Notes under the pieces: model-generated
What the model was told of the DNA's origin: nothing
What the model saw: the letters and a program-made list of their open reading frames with translations, nothing else
The model's database searches: none
Assembly: GCA_041499035.1 (NCBI GenBank)
Contig: JBGQJK010000004.1
Span: 1 to 63,686 of the forward strand
DNA from: DATFUL01 sp041499035
Lineage (GTDB): Bacteria > Patescibacteriota > Microgenomatia > UBA8517
Length of the DNA stretch: 63,686 nucleotides
Reading direction: 5' to 3'
Translations under genes and position numbers: made by a program
Part shown: positions 56,982 to 63,686 of the stretch, one piece after another
How positions within the stretch are numbered: position 1 is the first letter of the stretch
Layout of the letters: every line of letters begins with the position of its first letter

Positions 56982-57825
56982 CCCAGGTAACTAAAATAGA
57001 AACCGCGACGAATGGGGACGAATACGCGCCGGAGATGGATCCGACGAGAAGAGTTGCCACAAACCATTTAATTGTAGGTCCGCCTAAAAGCAGTAGTGCT
57101 ACCATCATAAAAACCAGGACAAAAGTATTATTAAGTGAACGAACCATAGTTTCGCTGGTTGCTTTGTTGGCCAAATCATATAAATCGGCACCAATTCCCT
57201 TTTTCGACTCGCGTATCCTGTCGTAAACAATGATCGTGTCATGGACAGAAAAAGAAAGAATGGTCAGAAGCGCCGTAACAAACAAAAGGTCTACCTCCGC
57301 ACCAAAGAAATGGCCGAAGATAGAATACATCCCAACCACCACCAAACTGTCATGCAGCATGGCCAATACCGCAGAAAGTCCGAATTTAAAACTCTTAAAC
57401 TGGATGGCCACCCAAAGCAGAATCCCGCCCGCAGCCAGAAGAAGTCCATATAACGTCTTACGGACAAGTTCAGGCCCAACAGTAGGCCCTATTGTTTCAA
57501 ATCTAAGCTCAGTAACTTTACCGGCAGATTTTTCCAAGCTTGATTGAATGTTTGCGCGTTTTGTCGGATCCACCTGTCCGAGTTTTAAGATGTAAGACCC
57601 GCTTTGGGTTTTTTGCACCGACGTAACCTCAACCCCGACTTGCTTTACACTAGTCGTAATCTTATTTGGCCCTATATCCCTTTCCAATTTATACTCAACC
57701 AAAGTACCCCCCTTAAATTCCACACTAATTTGGAGCCCCCATTTTAGAAGACTGAAAAGCCCAGATAGAATTATCGTCCCCGATATCAATAAATAAAGCC
57801 AGCGGTATTTCATCCAATTTATCAT
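56950..57825 (-). CDS. secF: Protein translocase subunit SecF
   Basis: The 291-aa protein has six spans, the P1-like outer domain after span 1, and the SecF signatures SVEFKGGTLVEY near the start and SVHDTIIVYDRIRE in span 5, as well as SLNNTFVLVFM. With SecD it uses the proton motive force to complete protein export. It is encoded 12 bp after secD. Confidence 0.94.
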   Translation of the reverse strand: MINWMKYRWLYLLISGTIILSGLFSLLKWGLQISVEFKGGTLVEYKLERDIGPNKITTSVKQVGVEVTSVQKTQSGSYILKLGQVDPTKRANIQSSLEKSAGKVTELRFETIGPTVGPELVRKTLYGLLLAAGGILLWVAIQFKSFKFGLSAVLAMLHDSLVVVGMYSIFGHFFGAEVDLLFVTALLTILSFSVHDTIIVYDRIRESKKGIGADLYDLANKATSETMVRSLNNTFVLVFMMVALLLLGGPTIKWFVATLLVGSISGAYSSPFVAVSILVTWDELQKKFKKS

Positions 57826-57837
57826 ATAAATTTCATG

Positions 57838-59130
57838 TCAAACCTTCCTTTCTTTTACAAAAACTCTGAGGAGATTTCTTGAGACAAAAATTCCGGTGAA
57901 AAGACTAATAAAAATTCCGAGGGCTAGGGTAATTGCAAAACCACGTATTGGGCCGGAAGAATTAAGAAATGTCCAATCTAGCGGATTCGCCAAAACAAAG
58001 CAGGTAATAAGAGTTGCGGCGTAGGCATCGCGGATTGAGTTCCATGCGCGTCCAAAGGAAACCTCAAGAGCCTGGTGATATTCGCGGACCAACCGTTCTT
58101 CCTTAAACCTTTCAAAAATTAAAATATTGCCGTCGAGAGCCATTCCAACAGAAAGCATAAAGCCTGCAATTCCGGGCAAGGTTAGTGTTATCGGAATTAA
58201 TTTGTAAAGCGCGATTGTAATAACGGCAAAAATAAAAAGGCCTACATCGGCTATAACACCCAGCCAACCGTAATTTGCAATCATAAAGAGTAGAACCATG
58301 ACAGCGCCGACAATCCCGGCCAATACGCTTTGCTTTATGGAAAGAGCCCCAAGAGAAGCCCCCACTGAGGTTTGTTGAATTAAATTAACAGGAACCGGAA
58401 GAGCGCCGGCATTAAGCTGAATCGCAAGCTGTTTGGCGTCATCCACAGTAAAAGTCCCCGTAATTTGAGCCGATCCTCCTGTAATTTGTTGCTGGACGGT
58501 TGGCGCCGAAAGCAGCTGATTATCCAAAACAATGGGCAACGGCTTACCCACACTTCTGCCGGTAATTTCTGCAAACTTTGTTCCGCCGTCCTTTGTAAAC
58601 TGCAAGGAAATTGTCGGTTTTCCGGTTTGATTATCAAACACGACAGAGGCGGATTGTAAATCAGCTCCTGTTAAACTCGTTGGAACTAAAGTTGAAGAGG
58701 CGGAAGCGGTTTTGGTTGCCGGAATCGCCTTTACTTCCATAAACTGCAGCTGGGCAGTTTGGCCGATGAGAGAAACCGCCTGCTGAGTGTCGCTTACTCC
58801 AGGGAGATCAACTATTATCCTGTCTTTATTTTGGAACTGAGATGTTTGGACAGTTGGCTCGGAAACCCCGAACAGGTTTACCCTACGTTCAATCACGTTG
58901 CGCACTCCATCGAGCGCAGTGGAGCGTTTATCGGCCGGAATCTTGCTCATGTCCGCCTCGAATACAAGCTGGCTGCCCCCAGCCAAATCCAAGCCCAGCT
59001 TTAGATCAAACTTTTTATTAACCGAAAACTTGGCTATTTTAAAATTAAGACCATAGGGGAGAGAAATAAATGTTGCAGCCGCAGTTACTAGAAATATGAA
59101 GCTAATTAACCAGATCTTCCTCATCGCCAA
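57838..59130 (-). CDS. secD: Protein translocase subunit SecD
   Basis: The 430-aa protein has one N-terminal span, a large outer domain (LGLDLAGGSQLVFEADM; ERRVNLFGVSEPTVQ; VDLPGVSDTQQAVSLIGQTA) and a C-terminal transmembrane block with LPGIAGFMLSVGMALDGNIL and IFERFKEE. It partners with SecF. The first 29 bp overlap the end of the HTH-nucleotidyltransferase gene. An alternative start at 59124 is possible. Confidence 0.94.
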   Translation of the reverse strand: MAMRKIWLISFIFLVTAAATFISLPYGLNFKIAKFSVNKKFDLKLGLDLAGGSQLVFEADMSKIPADKRSTALDGVRNVIERRVNLFGVSEPTVQTSQFQNKDRIIVDLPGVSDTQQAVSLIGQTAQLQFMEVKAIPATKTASASSTLVPTSLTGADLQSASVVFDNQTGKPTISLQFTKDGGTKFAEITGRSVGKPLPIVLDNQLLSAPTVQQQITGGSAQITGTFTVDDAKQLAIQLNAGALPVPVNLIQQTSVGASLGALSIKQSVLAGIVGAVMVLLFMIANYGWLGVIADVGLFIFAVITIALYKLIPITLTLPGIAGFMLSVGMALDGNILIFERFKEERLVREYHQALEVSFGRAWNSIRDAYAATLITCFVLANPLDWTFLNSSGPIRGFAITLALGIFISLFTGIFVSRNLLRVFVKERKV

Positions 59131-59686
59131 TAATCATAGCACGGCTACCGGACAAAATCCCTAGCAGGAACGGATCGCGTCTCTTCTTTCTAAAGTCAAA
59201 TTCATCGCGGCTCATCACCGTATAATTAATTTCGCGGGCACGTTTGCTTTCTTCAACACGTATAATAGATGCGAGTTCGGGAAGAACTACCTCCCCCACT
59301 ATTAAGATATCAACATCATCCTCACGCTTCCGGTCCTTCATGCGGACGAACTTACCGGAGAACATAATGAAAGAAACCTTGCCGATCTTGTTCTTATTTT
59401 CGATAAGTTGTTTCCCGAGCCCGCGGGTCTTAGCTACCATCGAAATTAAATCCCCGTAAAAAGGGTGTTCCGGCCTGACAGAGTAGTAAACTCTGTTTCC
59501 ACGGGGTTCTTTCCTAAGAAGGCCGTCATGTTCAAGTTTTGTAAGCTCACGTCTGACCGCATTAATCTCCTCAACGGTCTCCCTCACAATTCCGCGGACA
59601 TGGTAAATTTCTTTTAGATTGGAGAAAAAAAGCTCCAAAATTTTTATCCTAACTTTAGAAGTAATAATATCACCGAGTGATGCCAT
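59102..59686 (-). CDS. HTH regulator with nucleotidyltransferase-like domain
   Basis: The 194-aa protein starts with a winged helix (DIITSKVRIKILELFFSN, LTKLEHDGLLRKEPRGNRVY) of the ArsR/MarR style, followed by a domain with EDDVDILIVGEV, which resembles the acidic pair of the MNT nucleotidyltransferase fold. Proteins of this kind, common in archaea and Patescibacteria, may bind DNA or act as regulatory toxin-antitoxin relatives. It overlaps secD, so it may belong to a secretion-related operon. Confidence 0.75.
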   Translation of the reverse strand: MASLGDIITSKVRIKILELFFSNLKEIYHVRGIVRETVEEINAVRRELTKLEHDGLLRKEPRGNRVYYSVRPEHPFYGDLISMVAKTRGLGKQLIENKNKIGKVSFIMFSGKFVRMKDRKREDDVDILIVGEVVLPELASIIRVEESKRAREINYTVMSRDEFDFRKKRRDPFLLGILSGSRAMIIGDEEDLVN

Positions 59687-59714
59687 CTAATTTTTTGGGG
59701 CAGGGAAATATTTG

Positions 59715-60956
59715 TCAGTAACTAATTGTATTTCCGGCAGGAACTATCTCGATCCAAGTTTGACCACGAACCATTTGTATCTCTTTCCCATTTGTATCAT
59801 AAAAAACGTCCCTGTCAAGTGCGGACACCTTTGACCAAGTCCCTTGAATAACTTCGCCATTTTGAAATACCAACGCTTTACCGGTCCCGAGGACCTGATA
59901 AAACATATGCTTCTCAGTGTCTAACGGGCCTTTTTCTTGCGCAAATTTTATAACCACATTCTTCGCTGCAAGCTGCGGTTTGTCAAATTCCCAGTCAACA
60001 TGCGCGGCTCCACCGTTAAACCTAAGGTATGAATTCGCATTGGAATCATATTTCCATTCGACATCATAATCCGGCTGGTTATTCCAGAAGGGAACTTTTA
60101 TATCACTCGCAGCTGGGCTACTGTTTGACCTGCCGTCCTGAAAGGCCCATTTCTTAAATCCTTGTGTCCAGGCAACTCCACTACTATCCTTATACTCAAA
60201 ACCCCGCTTTGTGGCTTCCTTATAAACTTCGTCGATGTCGGCTACAACAGAATGCTCCCATGCGGCTGGGGTGCTACTTAGCCTGTATTGATCCCTTACA
60301 ACAATCGGGTAGCCGATGTTAAATCCCCCGTCCATGTCATTCCCTTGCGCGCCGTTCCTCCAGCCAAGTTTATCCAGAAGTGTATACGCATCAACGGTTC
60401 TATCTATGTCCCCCCTGGGCTTGACTCCCCCGGGACAATTTGAACAAAAATCATTGGCACCGCCCTGGTGCAGATATATAGGATCTGTTCCGTACCCGGC
60501 CGCCTCATTTACAAAATAAACCCTCGCACTTCGGATTGGAGCCACCTTTACATTCTCGGCAACAACACCGCAGTAAAATACGGACATAAATCTGGTTATT
60601 CCTCCCTCAGCTACTGCCTCGTAAACCACATCGGCGCGGGAAAGTCCCGACTCGGGGCGGGCTTCAATGTTATTCTCGATCATCGCGGTTACCGGACGGC
60701 GTTTGTTCCAAATATCTGCTTCGGCTTGCGTATATTTCATCCCGCTAATTGGGCATTCTGCAACTTTCGGCGCACTTAAATCGACTCTGGCTTTTTGCGC
60801 GATTGTTTTGACTAAAGTACTGGCACTTTTAGGGGATATTAACGAAAAAACCAAAAACGATACTCCTACAGATATCAAAAACAAACCTACGAAACTTGCT
60901 ACAAGTGTAATCTTATTTGAACTTAAACTTTTAAAATTTGGAACAAATTTGAGCAT
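59715..60956 (-). CDS. DUF3048 (YerB-like) surface protein
   Basis: The 413-aa protein has one N-terminal span (about 20-40) and the DUF3048 domain: RRPVTAMIENNIEARPESGL, VYEAVAEGGITRFMSVFY, APIRSARVYFV and the C-terminal VLGTGKALVFQNGEVIQGTW. Family members are extracytoplasmic and of unknown function; they may bind a surface ligand. It is encoded 4 bp from the DUF4446 gene and has three cysteines (FCSNC pair). Confidence 0.9.
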   Translation of the reverse strand: MLKFVPNFKSLSSNKITLVASFVGLFLISVGVSFLVFSLISPKSASTLVKTIAQKARVDLSAPKVAECPISGMKYTQAEADIWNKRRPVTAMIENNIEARPESGLSRADVVYEAVAEGGITRFMSVFYCGVVAENVKVAPIRSARVYFVNEAAGYGTDPIYLHQGGANDFCSNCPGGVKPRGDIDRTVDAYTLLDKLGWRNGAQGNDMDGGFNIGYPIVVRDQYRLSSTPAAWEHSVVADIDEVYKEATKRGFEYKDSSGVAWTQGFKKWAFQDGRSNSSPAASDIKVPFWNNQPDYDVEWKYDSNANSYLRFNGGAAHVDWEFDKPQLAAKNVVIKFAQEKGPLDTEKHMFYQVLGTGKALVFQNGEVIQGTWSKVSALDRDVFYDTNGKEIQMVRGQTWIEIVPAGNTISY

Positions 60957-60960
60957 GTTA

Positions 60961-61404
60961 TTATTTTGCTTTTGCTAAGGCTTTCTTTTCCTCCTCGGAA
61001 AGTTCAATATCGCCTTTACCTTTTTTAATAGCTTTCATATAAACCCTCGTTCTGTCCCTTGTATGAAGACTCGTGATTACGACACCGTTTTCTTCACGGT
61101 CAAGGACCGCCAAGGAAAAACTATGATCTCCGCCGAGCTCCTTAAAAGGATTAAACCTGATAAGCCCTACCCTTTGAATATGAAGTTTCCCGTCTTCTTC
61201 CTGTGCGTTCACTCTTTTAAGCAAGTCATTAACTTCCTTCTCGTTCTTAACTCCCTGCGCCAGGACTTTTTCTAAAACTTTTTTTAGATCGGTAACCTCA
61301 ACACCTTTTGTAAGTTTATTAAAAAGAGCAAATATCCTATATAGAACAACACTCAGGCCGACAAGCCAAATACCAAAAACCGATAAAATAAAAAAAACCT
61401 GCAT
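60961..61404 (-). CDS. DUF4446 family protein
   Basis: The 147-aa protein has one N-terminal span (about 5-25), a coiled-coil part (VTDLKKVLEKVLAQG) and the DUF4446 motif IQRVGLIRFNPFKELGGDHS followed by SFSLAVLD. The family has no known function but is well conserved in Firmicutes and Patescibacteria. It is the first gene of a two-gene unit with the DUF3048 gene. Confidence 0.92.
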   Translation of the reverse strand: MQVFFILSVFGIWLVGLSVVLYRIFALFNKLTKGVEVTDLKKVLEKVLAQGVKNEKEVNDLLKRVNAQEEDGKLHIQRVGLIRFNPFKELGGDHSFSLAVLDREENGVVITSLHTRDRTRVYMKAIKKGKGDIELSEEEKKALAKAK

Positions 61405-61543
61405 AAGATGTTAGGGTTTTTGGCAGGCTCAAATGTATTTGAACAACTATTGAGCTCAACCATTTTTACATCTAGCTGGTTGTGTGTCAAGACCATTCCC
61501 AAAAATATTTGTATTAATCGTACAAAAGATGTAAATTAATGCC

Positions 61544-61822
61544 GTGGCAGTTACTCGTACCCGTAAAAATAAAGAGAATCCACATTACAACTTTTTGTAT
61601 TCCTGGGCTCCTTCTGAGCCTCATGTCAAGAGGGAATCGGATTTGGTGGAGACGGACACTCCCGTGAAGCTCTCAGCCTCAAAAAGAGCCGAGATTCAGG
61701 CAAAAGAAGATTCTATGCTTAGAATTAAGAAGGACATAGTTAAGAGTCTGATCCTGGTCAGCTTCATCATTCTTGCCGAACTGGTAGTATACTTAGCCTG
61801 GAGCAAATTTGTTCTGTCCTAA
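61544..61822 (+). CDS. Hypothetical small membrane protein
   Basis: The 92-aa protein has a basic start (VTRTRKNKENPHYNFLYSW), a charged middle and one C-terminal span (about 70-88). It begins with GTG. No family is recognised. The tail-anchored layout suggests a protein attached to the inner face of the membrane. The stop is followed after 19 bp by the DUF5679 gene. Confidence 0.55.
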   Translation: MAVTRTRKNKENPHYNFLYSWAPSEPHVKRESDLVETDTPVKLSASKRAEIQAKEDSMLRIKKDIVKSLILVSFIILAELVVYLAWSKFVLS

Positions 61823-61841
61823 GGACTGGAGGTGAGAAATT

Positions 61842-61979
61842 ATGATGTACTGTGTAAAGTGTCGAGCCAAGAGAGAAGGAAAAGACGCACAAGAAGTTAC
61901 CATGAAGAATGGTAAGAAAGCTACAAAAGCTGTTTGTGAAGTCTGCGGCACAACCATGTTCAAGATCGGAGGCAAATAA
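61842..61979 (+). CDS. DUF5679 zinc-ribbon protein (45 residues)
   Basis: The small protein MMYCVKCRAKREGKDA continues with EVTMKNGKKATKAVCEVCGT and ends with MFKIGGK. Four cysteines (YCVKC and VCEVCG) form a zinc ribbon, and the pattern is that of DUF5679, which is widespread in Patescibacteria. It has a strong ribosome-binding site (GGAGGTGAG, about 6 bp before the ATG). A second ATG three bases later is an alternative start. A terminator follows directly after the gene. Confidence 0.85.
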   Translation: MMYCVKCRAKREGKDAQEVTMKNGKKATKAVCEVCGTTMFKIGGK

Positions 61980-62003
61980 CCTTTAATCTTAGACATTTTA
62001 AAC

Positions 62004-62034
62004 AAAAGGGCACCGGTACAACCGGCCCCTTTTG
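62004..62034 (+). terminator. Intrinsic terminator after the DUF5679 gene
   Basis: AAAAGGG-ca-CCGGT, loop ACA and ACCGG-CCCCTTTT form a strong bulged stem ending in a short T-run. It separates the zinc-ribbon gene from nth. Confidence 0.7.
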
Positions 62035-62046
62035 TGTATCCTCAAT

Positions 62047-62646
62047 ATGAATTTTGACAAAGTCTTCAAAGTGTTTGAGAAACACTATGTATTGGTTCCT
62101 CTGGAAGTTTTCGGTAATGATCCATATAGAACTCTCGTTTCTACTCTCCTCTCTGCTCGTACCAAAGACGAAGTAACTCATGCGGCTTCAGACAGATTGT
62201 TTAAGGTGGCCCCAGACTTAAAAAGTTTAGGTCAATTAGATCAATTAGAAATTAGTAATTTGATATACCCCGTTGGATTTTATAAAACTAAAGCTAAACA
62301 TTTATACAATCTTGCCGAAAAATTATTGAAAGAGTTTAATGGAATTGTTCCGCAAACCCGAGAAGAATTGATCACTCTCCCGGGTGTGGGCAGAAAGACC
62401 GCAAACTTAGTTCTTAATAGAGCTTTCGGTATTCCTGCGATCGCAGTGGATACTCATGTTCATAGAATTAGTAATCTTCTCGGCTGGGTTCACACCAAAA
62501 CTCCCGAAAAGACGGAGTTAGAACTTATAAGAGTCCTCCCTAAAAAATACTGGCCCGATATGAATCGTTTATTCGTATCCATCGGCCGCCGGTTTACTTC
62601 AAAGAAAAAGCTGGGAGAGTTTCTAAAAAAGAATAAGTTGGTTTAA
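62047..62646 (+). CDS. nth: Endonuclease III family DNA glycosylase without iron-sulfur cluster
   Basis: The 199-aa protein has the helix-hairpin-helix LPGVGRKTANLVLNRAF with the catalytic Lys in GRK and the active-site Asp in VDTHVHRIS. It removes oxidised pyrimidines and nicks abasic sites. The C-terminus (GRRFTSKKKLGEFLKKN) lacks the four cysteines that bind a 4Fe-4S cluster in most Nth proteins. I chose the ATG at 62047; an upstream TTG at 62032 is in the terminator. The end overlaps the CAP-domain gene by 4 bp. Confidence 0.9.
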   Translation: MNFDKVFKVFEKHYVLVPLEVFGNDPYRTLVSTLLSARTKDEVTHAASDRLFKVAPDLKSLGQLDQLEISNLIYPVGFYKTKAKHLYNLAEKLLKEFNGIVPQTREELITLPGVGRKTANLVLNRAFGIPAIAVDTHVHRISNLLGWVHTKTPEKTELELIRVLPKKYWPDMNRLFVSIGRRFTSKKKLGEFLKKNKLV

Positions 62647-63278
62647 TATGCGGCTATTGCCACACCAAAGCCACTCTGGGCGTAGGTGCAACCCCAAACA
62701 TATTGGCCTCCGGAAAGTAGTTCCTTATGTCCCAGCGTGTTCTCCCAAAGGTCCACGGCGTTTTGGGCAGATGTTGCGCCGCTTACCAGAAACTCTGCTA
62801 AATTATATTTATCAAAAGTCGGCTTTATATCGGGCCTATCGGCCGGCAACTTACTGAAACCCTCATGACCATCAAGGTGGCCCAAAGTTAGAATTTCATT
62901 TAAACGGAGTGAAGCGATTGTACACATCTCTTCCTTAACCTGAAGTGGGTTTACCCCAAGCTCTACACGTCTTTTATTTATTGCCTCCCAGAGCTGAGGT
63001 CCTCCCCAGCTGGCCGCGGGCTTCGGGGTAACATAAACAAAAACTGTTTTGACAATTGGAGGAGAAGTTGCAGACGGCACTGAAGAGGCTGCAGGACGAG
63101 TTGTTGCCGAAACAATTTGCGACAAAGATTTTTGGTCAACCGCTATTTGGTCACTTTTCCCGAAAGTATAACCTTTTGTATAACCGGCCAAAAATACCGA
63201 TAGGATCACAACGATCGCAGCAGTTACAACAACGGCTTCGCCCAAAACCCCTGCAAGTTTCTCAAATTTAATCGCCAT
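62643..63278 (-). CDS. Secreted CAP/SCP-domain protein
   Basis: The 211-aa protein has an N-terminal span (about 15-35), a Ser/Thr/Pro spacer and a CAP domain (about 88-211): LWEAINKRRVELGVNPLQV, a His-Gly/Glu region (LGHLDGHEGF), then DLWENTLGHKELL and QYVWGCTYAQSGFGVAI. The His and Glu residues of the CAP cavity are present. These proteins bind sterols or act as extracellular adhesins or proteases in other groups; here the role is unknown. It overlaps the dtd gene by 11 bp. Confidence 0.8.
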   Translation of the reverse strand: MAIKFEKLAGVLGEAVVVTAAIVVILSVFLAGYTKGYTFGKSDQIAVDQKSLSQIVSATTRPAASSVPSATSPPIVKTVFVYVTPKPAASWGGPQLWEAINKRRVELGVNPLQVKEEMCTIASLRLNEILTLGHLDGHEGFSKLPADRPDIKPTFDKYNLAEFLVSGATSAQNAVDLWENTLGHKELLSGGQYVWGCTYAQSGFGVAIAAY

Positions 63279-63686
63279 ATATTATTGTCACAGGCCCATC
63301 GAGTTCCGCATCGATAGTCATGTAATCGCCAAAACTACCAGTTTGAACTTCGATCTTCTTTTCTTTCAGTCTTGATATCAGAAGTTCGTAGAGTTTTTTT
63401 GCCTTAGGCGGATCCTCCGCATTAATAAAAGATGGTCTGTTTCCTCCGCTGGTATCCGCGTAAAGAGTGAATTGGGAAACAACCAAAATACTCCCTTCAA
63501 CATCGTTAACGGATAAATTCATTTTATCGGCCGAGTCTGACATAACCCTGAGTTTTGAAAGTTTTTCGGCAACCGACTCAACATCTTTTTCCGTATCCCC
63601 CTTTTTAAATCCCACCAAAACAAAAAGTCCTTTTTCTATTTGACCAACAATCTTTGACGATAATTTATCCTGAGCCCGTCGAAGGA
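63268..63686 (-). CDS. dtd: D-aminoacyl-tRNA deacylase, 5' end outside window
   Basis: The frame stays open to the end of the window, so about 139 residues are visible and only a few N-terminal codons are missing. The family motifs are clear: GLFVLVGF, MNLSVNDV, VVSQFTLYADT (SQxTL), NRPSF and the C-terminal DGPVTIIY (GPVT cis-peptide motif). It hydrolyses D-amino acids wrongly attached to tRNA. The visible sequence before GLFVLVG (RRAQDKLSSKIVGQIEKG) fits the expected N-terminal strand. Confidence 0.93.
   Translation of the reverse strand, partial: LRRAQDKLSSKIVGQIEKGLFVLVGFKKGDTEKDVESVAEKLSKLRVMSDSADKMNLSVNDVEGSILVVSQFTLYADTSGGNRPSFINAEDPPKAKKLYELLISRLKEKKIEVQTGSFGDYMTIDAELDGPVTIIYGD

Overview
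The window looks like a chromosome segment of a Patescibacterium (Candidate Phyla Radiation), most likely a Microgenomates-type (OP11-like) lineage. This rests on several signs: tightly packed and often overlapping genes; many single-span surface proteins with long Thr/Pro linkers; a small DUF5679 zinc ribbon; an archaeal-type aspartyl-tRNA synthetase; split secD/secF; and start codons that very often lie 5-9 nt after a TATAAT-like box, as expected for leaderless mRNAs. No outer-membrane genes are seen. No tRNA, rRNA, CRISPR array or transposase was recognised. The taxonomic placement is inference.

Layout. 1-1.6 kb: end of a uracil-DNA-glycosylase-like gene, a PIG-L deacetylase, a GIY-YIG protein and an anchored cytochrome b5 domain. 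1.6-15.7 kb: a cell-surface island. It holds a GH99-like glycosidase, four secreted purple-acid-phosphatase-like metallophosphoesterases (two with C-terminal type I dockerins), three membrane-anchored cohesin or cohesin-like proteins, three copies of an unnamed family with a (V/I)(Y/F)P(G/N)A motif, a HupE-like permease and a TMTC-like GT-C/TPR membrane protein. Cohesins and dockerins in one co-directional block suggest a small cellulosome-like display system whose catalytic cargo is phosphoesterases; this is the most notable content of the window. 15.7-30.4 kb: DipZ-type thiol-disulfide protein, DEAD-box helicase with a long structured leader, an alkaline-phosphatase-fold/methyltransferase operon, MFS transporter, LUD protein, two Nudix hydrolases, lamin-tail and fibronectin-III surface proteins, a sugar-phosphate isomerase-like enzyme, peroxiredoxin and GH18-like protein. 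30.3-36 kb: a minus-strand block with FecR-like, HAD and alpha/beta-hydrolase genes and a flavin electron-transfer module (NqrB/RnfD-FNR fusion, ApbE, FMN-binding protein, DUF5666).

36-38 kb: small accessory genes separated by near-identical 20-26 bp repeats, plus one gene broken by an amber codon. 38-46.6 kb: two MacAB-like ABC exporter sets, one joined to a two-component system. 46.7-63.7 kb: mostly core functions: gltX, an S11 peptidase, aspS, recJ, cca, a thermonuclease, secF/secD, an HTH-nucleotidyltransferase protein, DUF3048 and DUF4446 proteins, nth, a CAP-domain protein and dtd (cut by the window edge). A 69-codon ORF of unknown function sits behind a leader with hairpins and an intrinsic terminator.

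Together, the genes describe a cell that invests heavily in secreted, TP-linked proteins for phosphate-ester and glycan hydrolysis, has extracytoplasmic thiol, heme and flavin redox modules, and exports substrates through MacAB-like pumps. All functional calls come from motif recognition by eye, without database searches.
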